The notes under the pieces are model-generated. The model was not told where the DNA came from and ran no database searches. It saw only the letters and a list, made by a program, of their open reading frames with translations. From Gnetum montanum (taxonomy: Eukaryota; Streptophyta; Gnetopsida; Gnetales; Gnetaceae), in the NCBI GenBank assembly GCA_015680685.1, contig MNCI01023457.1, positions 348,393-412,392 of the forward strand: 64,000 bases of DNA, in the 5' to 3' direction. A program made the position numbers and the translations under genes. Positions 58,723 to 64,000 of the stretch are shown one piece after another; the stretch's first letter is position 1, and each line of letters opens with the position of its first letter.

Positions 58723-59265
58723 GCGTCAGCATCCGTTCCCACTTGCCGGACACACCCTGAACTATGCAACTGCAGCTTACCAAACGCTAATCGTTACTGG
58801 GATCGCCACACGTAACGCAAGTGCTCGAAGTGGTCGTACTGAGGCACCTATTTAGCCTACGTGTGATAAGCAGCCGATTCCTTAGCCAGCCGTACACACC
58901 CGTGGGTGCTCGTAACTAAGTCGTACTTATCACACGATCTAGCCTAGCAATGAGCAGCCGATTCCTCAACTAGCCGTACACATTAGACCCGGGAGTTACC
59001 AAGCGCAGAATCCTGGAATACGCTACTGGGTTACCAAGCATCCAATGCTCGTAATTGAGTCGTACTCATGCATTGCGTCAAGCAGCCGATTCCTTGACTA
59101 GCCGTACACGTCCGTAGACGCTCGTAATCAAGTCGTACTTGAACGCACTAGGAAAGCAGAAAAGAAAGCAATAAATGAAACCACGTGCTGCAAGGTTTAT
59201 CCAAACAAGTTCGTCTTTATTGCCGTACACAACTTGGGTTCAGGTTACAAGCTGCTCGAATAAAG
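58723..59265. repeat. Array of covarying interrupted-stem units in the LTR
   Basis: Five units: 58723-58845, 58861-58935, 58947-59076, 59075-59146 and 59215-59265. In the three best, an outer stem, the loop pair CAGCCGATTC/TCGTA, a 5-bp middle stem, the loop pair YAGCCGTACA/CTCGTAA and an apical stem follow in order. Middle stems are CTTAG/CTAAG, CTCAA/TTGAG and CTTGA/TCAAG. Apical stems are CACC/GGTG, CATT/AATG and CGTC/GACG. Outer stems are GTGTGATAAG/CTTATCACAC, ATGAG/CTCAT and GCG-TCAAG/CTTGA-CGC. Loops are conserved while stems change on both sides together. Unit 1 has CCACTT/AAGTGG and unit 5 CTTTAT/ATAAAG. It would lie in the U5/leader of the element's RNA. Confidence 0.85.
59216..59221 (-). 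promoter_or_regulatory. LTR polyadenylation hexamer
   Basis: AATAAA on the - strand, about 145 bp after the predicted start site. It overlaps the CTTTAT/ATAAAG stem of the last hairpin unit. Confidence 0.55.
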
Positions 59266-59387
59266 AGCCGTTCACTCTAGGACTCCTACTGCGGGCACAT
59301 GGGGAAAAATTCTAACTCTGGAGTGATCAATCTGCCAGAGCTTCGCTACACTAGCCAGGATTGGGAAATGAAGGGAGTGCCGCCTCT

Positions 59388-59395
59388 TATTTATA
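59388..59395 (-). promoter_or_regulatory. LTR TATA box
   Basis: TATAAATA on the - strand, 120 bp inside the LTR start and 15 bp below the palindrome array. Transcription should start about 30 bp further down, near 59360. Confidence 0.7.
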
Positions 59396-59408
59396 GAAAT
59401 GGCGGCGG

Positions 59409-59488
59409 GACGCGATATCGCGTACGCGATATCGCAGGAGAAGACGCGATATCGCGTACGTGATATCGCATGGGACGCGATATCGCGG
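59409..59488. promoter_or_regulatory. Five-copy GCGATATCGC palindrome array in U3
   Basis: Cores at 59412-59421, 59426-59435, 59446-59455, 59460-59469 (GTGATATCGC, one CpG lost) and 59477-59486. Copies 1 and 3 extend to the perfect 14-bp palindrome ACGCGATATCGCGT. The array lies just upstream of the TATA box in the element's own orientation, where enhancer sites would sit. The binding factor is unknown. Confidence 0.85.
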
Positions 59489-59512
59489 CCTAGTGCAAGT
59501 CGCGTCTCATCA

Positions 59513-61542
59513 TACCCCCATGACTGAATGAAAACTCGTCCTCGAGTTCCTTACAATGATATCAGGTAGGTATGGGATTATTAGGGGAAATGGAACTAAT
59601 GGGATGACATGTGAACGGTCTTTATTACAAGACTTGACAAAAACTGGTGTTCATGACAACATGGGTGAACACCTTATTACAATGACATCAGGCCACAGTT
59701 GGCAGCTGAGAGAAAAGAGGAGAGAGAATAGAAGAGAAGAAGAGAGAAGAGTCTTGTTGCTGCCAACGCCTAGATTGCGCCTTTCGTTGTCCATCTGTAA
59801 GCGCATTATCAATTCCACTCCTTGCATGCTGCTTCAGCGCTGCTCCATTCCAAGTGTCTGCTCCAGATCCATTCCGTTGTTGTATGATTGCCATCTGCAC
59901 ACACAACACAATCATATATTAGCAAGGGTAATTGAATCATTAAGTAAAGCATACCTTGCTTCGGTTTAGGTTCCTTGGCTAAGTTGTGGTATGGCTAATA
60001 TGGATCTGGGAAAATGTAGATGATGACTACCGAAGGTATAGGGGTTAGGAAGAAAAACGAAAAAATCCGGGGCTTAGGATAAAAATCGAAAAATCAGGCC
60101 CCGTACCCCCATGACTAATCGCGAACCTCCGGTAGCGTTAGAATGGAGAGAGAAAAGGAATAGGAATGATAGGTAAAAAGGGACAACTATGGCATCGATA
60201 AAAAGGATGTCATGATGGAAATGAACAAAAATGTTAATTAATTGCAAAACGTTAAGGAAAAGAAGTTAACTAATGTTCCAAATAGGAATGTCAGTGGGTC
60301 CTCCCCAAAGCAGGCTCATGCCCTTAATGCCCTGACAATCCCACATTCAAAGAGTCCGTGGGCTCTGGGAATGTCCTTTGGAACAAGAGTTAAAGTCTTA
60401 ACCGTAAGAATTTACCAAAAAGAAAACAAAGCATCAACCAAAGTATATACAATGATACAACCGGCAATGAGGTGAACAATGGAGAGAAGGATGGGAAGAA
60501 GAGAAGTGGAATGGAATCCCAAGAACAAGGTGGTGTACAGCCCCTTGTGTGTTTCATGATTAATGTGACTTGGCGAATCTCATTCCAACTCTGGCCTCAA
60601 ACCAACCACTTCCAGTGACTTCGCATCAATGCAGTTGGTTAAATCATCCACTTGGGTAACAAGGATGCAACTTCGAGAAGCCACCACCATTCCGACGAAA
60701 CAACAGAGAGAATGGGAAGCGAGAAGGGCCTTAGTTAGAGGGAACACTTTGGTTCCATAACCAGTGCTTGTAGCCCAAATTTATTCCGTCTAAGGGGTGT
60801 GCTTTGAATCCTCACTTTTAGCTTTTTAGCTTCTTCTTTCTCTTTTTTTTTCTTCTTTTTCTTTTTTCCATTTTTTTTTTTTTTTTTTTTGTTTTGTGTT
60901 TTTATGCGTGGGGACCACACCATGCAAAGACTTCTTTATTTTTATTGTCTCAGCTTCCGATTATTGGGTTACATCGGAACGGTAAGAAAACCCAAGAAGA
61001 AAACATCCAAGCACCCAAGTGAATGACCAACACAAGAGCACCAAGTTCCCTTGAAGTCACACCCTTTTCAAATCCTTGAGTCCTTCCTTAGTTTGAGAAA
61101 TGCCCAGTCACTGGTTCGTTAAAGTTCTTATTGGAAGGGAACTGTACATTTCCAAGCCAAGGGAAACCATAGACTTGATGGATGGATGGATGAAGTGATC
61201 TCATTGCCTGCCATATCAAAAGAACATACCTTAGTATCAACAATGTAACTTAAAGGTAAAAACCAAACATTAGCAATTAATGAAAAACAGTTCATCCCAT
61301 CGGCCCGAACACTTATTGGGTGACGAATTTACATGATGGAAGACACACACACACACACACACACAAAAAGATAGAAAAATATAACGATGTTGTAAAACAA
61401 AAACAAGAAAAGTTAAAGAAATTTGTAAAACAAAAATTAGAAAAGTTAAAGAAATTGTAAAACAAAAATGTGAAAAACAAAAACGTTGTAAAACAAAAAT
61501 GTGTAAAACAAAAACTGAAAAAGAACTGAGGGCCCCATATGA
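59513..61542 (-). other. 2-kb non-coding interior before the 3' LTR
   Basis: No reverse transcriptase, RNase H or integrase motif is visible on either strand. It contains repeated polypurine-tract-like motifs (TACCCCCATGACT at 59513-59525 and 60104-60116 on the + strand), an inverted repeat CGGGGC/GCCCCG (60069-60103), a T-rich run (60838-60890), an AC microsatellite (61343-61365) and a degenerate GTAAAACAAAAAT-type repeat (61390-61520). Open frames here are low-complexity or shadows. Confidence 0.6.
61343..61365. repeat. (AC)n microsatellite
   Basis: About eleven AC dinucleotides followed by an A-rich run. Confidence 0.9.
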
Positions 61543-63651
61543 TTAGCATAGGTGGCCATCTCCCCCATGACTGAGTTGTGAGGGAGAGATCCGAAGTAGT
61601 GAGCGCCTATTTGAATTTCTAAGCAGTGCCCAACTTCTCCCAAATGATGATCTTAGATTCAGGGGTGGAAGTTGGCGACGCTCACGTTCCAATGTGTCTA
61701 TGCCACGGTTGTTGGCATGAGTTGCCTCAGTTCGTTCCATGCATATTTGTTTGCCCTTATGAGAAGCTGTCAACCACGGGGTGTCTACTACTTCTTGTGT
61801 GGTTGCTACATACAGGCATCTTTGTTGCAGAGTTTCCTGGGCACACCTGTGACATGGAGACATTTCCTCCGTGTCATCACCCGATGAATCACTGTATGTG
61901 ATGCATGGAACTATCCTCTTCTCGATCTTTCCACATATGTTTATCTTGGAGATTTCCAAGGAAAGATCACGGATCCTAAGGCATGCATCTACTGTGCTTA
62001 GCCATGCCCTTCCCATTATAATTGGGAAGTCCCCTTCGTTGTTGTTAACATCGATCACTAGGAAGTCTGCTGGGTAGGACCAACCACACACAGTGGTGAT
62101 AACGTCCTCCACCAAACCCAATGGGATGGCAATGGACTGGTCTGCCAGCTCCAGTTGAATGTTGCTCTTCTTAAGTTGGGGCAGGTTCCAGGCGTGATAC
62201 ATCTTTCGCGAAATTAAGTTGACTCCGGAACCTGAGTCAAGAAGAGCTCGATGTGGCGCATTCCCAGCGATCTGCAAATGAATAAAGGGACTCCCAGGGT
62301 CAGTTAGTTTCCTGGGAAGGTGGCCTACCTTGATCCAGTCAGTTACGGTATGTGTTAGCATAACCGTATGCGTTACATTCCCTTGGACTGAAGGGTGCTC
62401 CGAAGTGTTAGTAGTTAGAGGCCTATACATATACCCGTCCGCTTGTTGTTGCGAGAGCCTATCCGGGCTCCTAGTTCTGAAAAAGGGTCTCCTTTTTGTA
62501 CAGTTATCGCCAGAACTAGTGTCCGGTTGGATATTTACACTCTGAATATTTACAGATCTCGCGGCGTGACGTTGCTGCGGTTGGGTAGGTAATTCCCCTT
62601 GCATTGTTGGAGCAGGAGGTGTTATGGGAACTACTTGAGGAAAAGGTGCGGGTGGAGTTAGAGGATGGACAGAATGTGGAATGTCTCCCGGAGGAGAAGG
62701 AGTCCTTCTGAAGTACTCCCGAGCGTAGTAGTGACGGCGTGGAGTGTGACTCATAGCGTCACCTGGAGAAACTGGCTGCTGCACATAATAACCATAAGGA
62801 TCAGGCTGCCGGTAAGGGTATCGATGTGTTGGCTGTGGCATCCCCCATGACTGTGGGTATTGCCACTGCTGATGTTGCTCGATGGGCTGCGGAGGTGTTC
62901 CACTTGGATAATACGTCAAGGGTTGGTGGAACTGCCTCGGGTTACCTTGTGGATAAGGTAACCTTCTGGGTGTTTGCCGTTGATTAAGTCTTGGGTTTAA
63001 TGCATACACCCCAGATTCCTGCAGGTGTGAGATGATTGGACAACATCCCTTAGGATGGTCATAGTAGTAGACCTCACATCCACCGTCATTGTCTGACTCA
63101 GAATTTTCAGCCTCATCGGAGTTAGAGATTTTTCCCTTGCCCTTGTTATGTGCAGGGTTAAAGTTTCTCCGCATGTTCTTGCTTTTATCACTACTTTGCT
63201 CATCCTTAGGCTCTTCTACTATTTTCAGGACTGTTTCTATTCATGAGTCTAAGGAATCCCACATTTGGTCTACCTTAACCGATACCTCCGTTGTTAACTT
63301 TTGGATCGGCACAGTTTTCCTGTTCACCAACTCTTCGAGTGGTGACTCATCCTCCTCATCACAGAATTTCACTCCCTTCTTACGAAGGGAGGGATCACGG
63401 TTGTATTCCTCCGCACTTTCCCTTTTCCGTAGCTCACCCTCTTCTTGCGCTACTTGTTCCAACAATTCTTCAACTTCATGGGCTCTTAGTTGGGAGAGTC
63501 TCCCTTGGGCGTAAGTCCCAAGAGTTCTCCTCGGTTTCATTTCGTAGCCCATCCACGAGGTGGCGAAGTTGATCCCGTCGAGCATACCCATGGCCCGGGC
63601 AACGATGTAACAATGTGTAATAACGGGCCATGGCAGCATCCAAGGATTCAT
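61543..63651 (-). pseudogene. Gag (end) and aspartic protease of the young element, one TGA
   Basis: One frame from 63651 to the stop at 61543, interrupted only by TGA at 63241-63243; the Met-led lower part is 543 codons. Order: end of capsid, an acidic/basic linker (EELLEQVAQEEGELRKRESA), a long Pro/Gln/Tyr-rich segment (about 62980-62560), then retropepsin. The retropepsin has RALLDSGSGVNLISRKMYH (DSG catalytic, about 62230) and FPIIMGRAWLS (GRxW flap/end, about 62005). The role is Gag maturation. After the protease about 100 codons remain and the frame ends without RT. The TGA fits a CGA-to-TGA deamination. I see no zinc knuckle. Confidence 0.85.
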
Positions 63652-64000
63652 GAGCTCCTTGTTTCCAACCTTGGATCTGCTTACGCAAGTTAGACACTCT
63701 GGAGTACGTTTGATATTTGTTGTTGAACAATTCGAGCATCGTACTCCACCTCCTGATGGTTTCCGGTTCTAAGGACCGGTACCACCTTTCCACTTCTTTA
63801 GTGAGTGTCCTTGGGGACAACTTGAGTTTCTGCCACTCATTGTCTATGTTCTGCAAGGCACAGGCATCGTGGAATGCCTGTAAATGATGTTGAGGATCAG
63901 CGTTGTATCCCCCTTCAAAACGTGGGATATTATTTATATCCAAACGCCCGATCCTACTGTCTTTCAAATGCCTTGTGGGAATCCTTACTGCCTCTCTAAT
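63476..64000 (-). pseudogene. Gag capsid N-terminal part, running off the window
   Basis: The frame is open to the right edge. It includes IGRLDINNIPRFEGGYNADP, WQKLKLSPRTLTKEVERWYR, LFNNKYQTYSRVSNLRKQIQ and SLDAAMARYYTLL, the retrotransposon gag capsid pattern. It ends at 63476 because of a frameshift near 63540; the correct continuation (GTYAQGRLSQLRAHEVEEL) is in the frame of the 61543-63651 entry. So the polyprotein carries one frameshift and one stop in this window. Confidence 0.8.

Larger units (their letters stand above)
58440..59512 (-). mobile_element. 3' LTR (1073 bp) of a young gypsy-type element
   Basis: The - strand runs from TGATGAGACGCG (59512) to CTCATCAACA (58440), an imperfect terminal inverted pair. 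It is preceded by a GGGGG tract (59515-59519 on the + strand as CCCCC) that serves as polypurine tract. It is rich in undecayed CpG, unlike all neighbours, so it is recent or little methylated. U3 is short (about 150 bp, 59512-59360) and carries a palindrome array. The TATA box is at 59388-59395 and a polyadenylation hexamer at 59216-59221. The rest (R/U5) carries the hairpin array. The 5' LTR lies beyond 64000. Confidence 0.85.

Noticed and set aside
58723-59265. Hairpin array as a CRISPR or a tRNA cluster
   Set aside because: Units are 51-130 bp with covarying arms, not constant repeats with unique spacers; no tRNA boxes fit; plant nuclear context.
59409-59488. CGCG palindromes as classical CAMTA CGCG boxes
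   Set aside because: The flanking bases (ACGCGA/TCGCGT) do not fit the usual VCGCGB pattern; another factor is more likely.
59556-59969. 137-codon + strand open frame as a gene
   Set aside because: It lies antisense in the non-coding interior of the young element, has no family resemblance and has low-complexity Arg/Glu text.
60735-60923. Lysine-rich - strand open frame
   Set aside because: Translation of a T-rich run; no coding character.
61626-63203. Several + strand open frames opposite the protease gene
   Set aside because: Shadows of the real - strand gag-protease frame.

Overview
The window is nuclear DNA of a seed plant with a very large, repeat-filled genome. A gymnosperm (conifer, cycad or similar) is my best inference. 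The reasons are introns of many kilobases, layers of old retroelements decayed to different degrees, and a relic NLR whose P-loop region is of a type common in conifers. Only one host gene looks functional. It is the C-terminal half of a mitochondrial-intermediate-peptidase-like M3 metallopeptidase on the + strand, in eight exons between 319 and 25773. All eight exons splice in frame (1134 nt, 377 codons plus stop) across introns of up to 17.6 kb. Its 5' exons lie before base 1.

Layout. 1-25773: the peptidase exons, with introns filled by five groups of repeats. These are a LINE 3' fragment (2611-3610, -), a Ty3/gypsy gag relic (3901-4690, -), a nearly full-length but dead LINE (about 4860-9882, +), a Ty1/copia relic (about 10600-14185, -) that carries a SINE with its target duplication, and a 5'-truncated LINE with target duplication (14191-16813, -). 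A 49-bp x 7 minisatellite follows (16824-17165). A further LINE 3' end lies in the next large intron (23700-24445). 26350-28340: a LINE endonuclease half cut off by LTR material.

28341-56035: a 27.7-kb nest of Ty3/gypsy DNA bracketed by inverted copies of one LTR family (LTR-B). On the - strand, gag, protease, RNase H and integrase pieces can be followed from 53.96 kb to 30.76 kb. They are broken by (i) a complete non-autonomous LTR element (31448-36706) with 2.4-2.5-kb LTRs and only a 341-bp interior, and (ii) a composite block at 39-50.5 kb. That block holds a roughly 190-bp tandem array with CACATG...CATGTG dyads, another LTR, a CC-NB-ARC (NLR) pseudogene and an unidentified + strand exon-like series. 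56461-58439: an old + strand gag relic, cut by the insertion of a much younger, CpG-rich - strand element (58440 to beyond 64000). That element has an LTR, a gag-protease frame broken by one TGA and one frameshift, and no recognisable RT, RNase H or integrase before its 3' LTR.

The most unusual signal is in the LTR of this young element. A tandem series of long, interrupted stems occupies 58723-59265. The internal-loop sequences (AGCCG.. facing TCGTA) are conserved from unit to unit, while the stem arms differ but stay complementary, which is strong apparent covariation. Just upstream of the LTR TATA box there are five copies of a GCGATATCGC palindrome. Together they suggest an RNA-structured leader and a modular promoter that I do not recognise from described plant retroelements.
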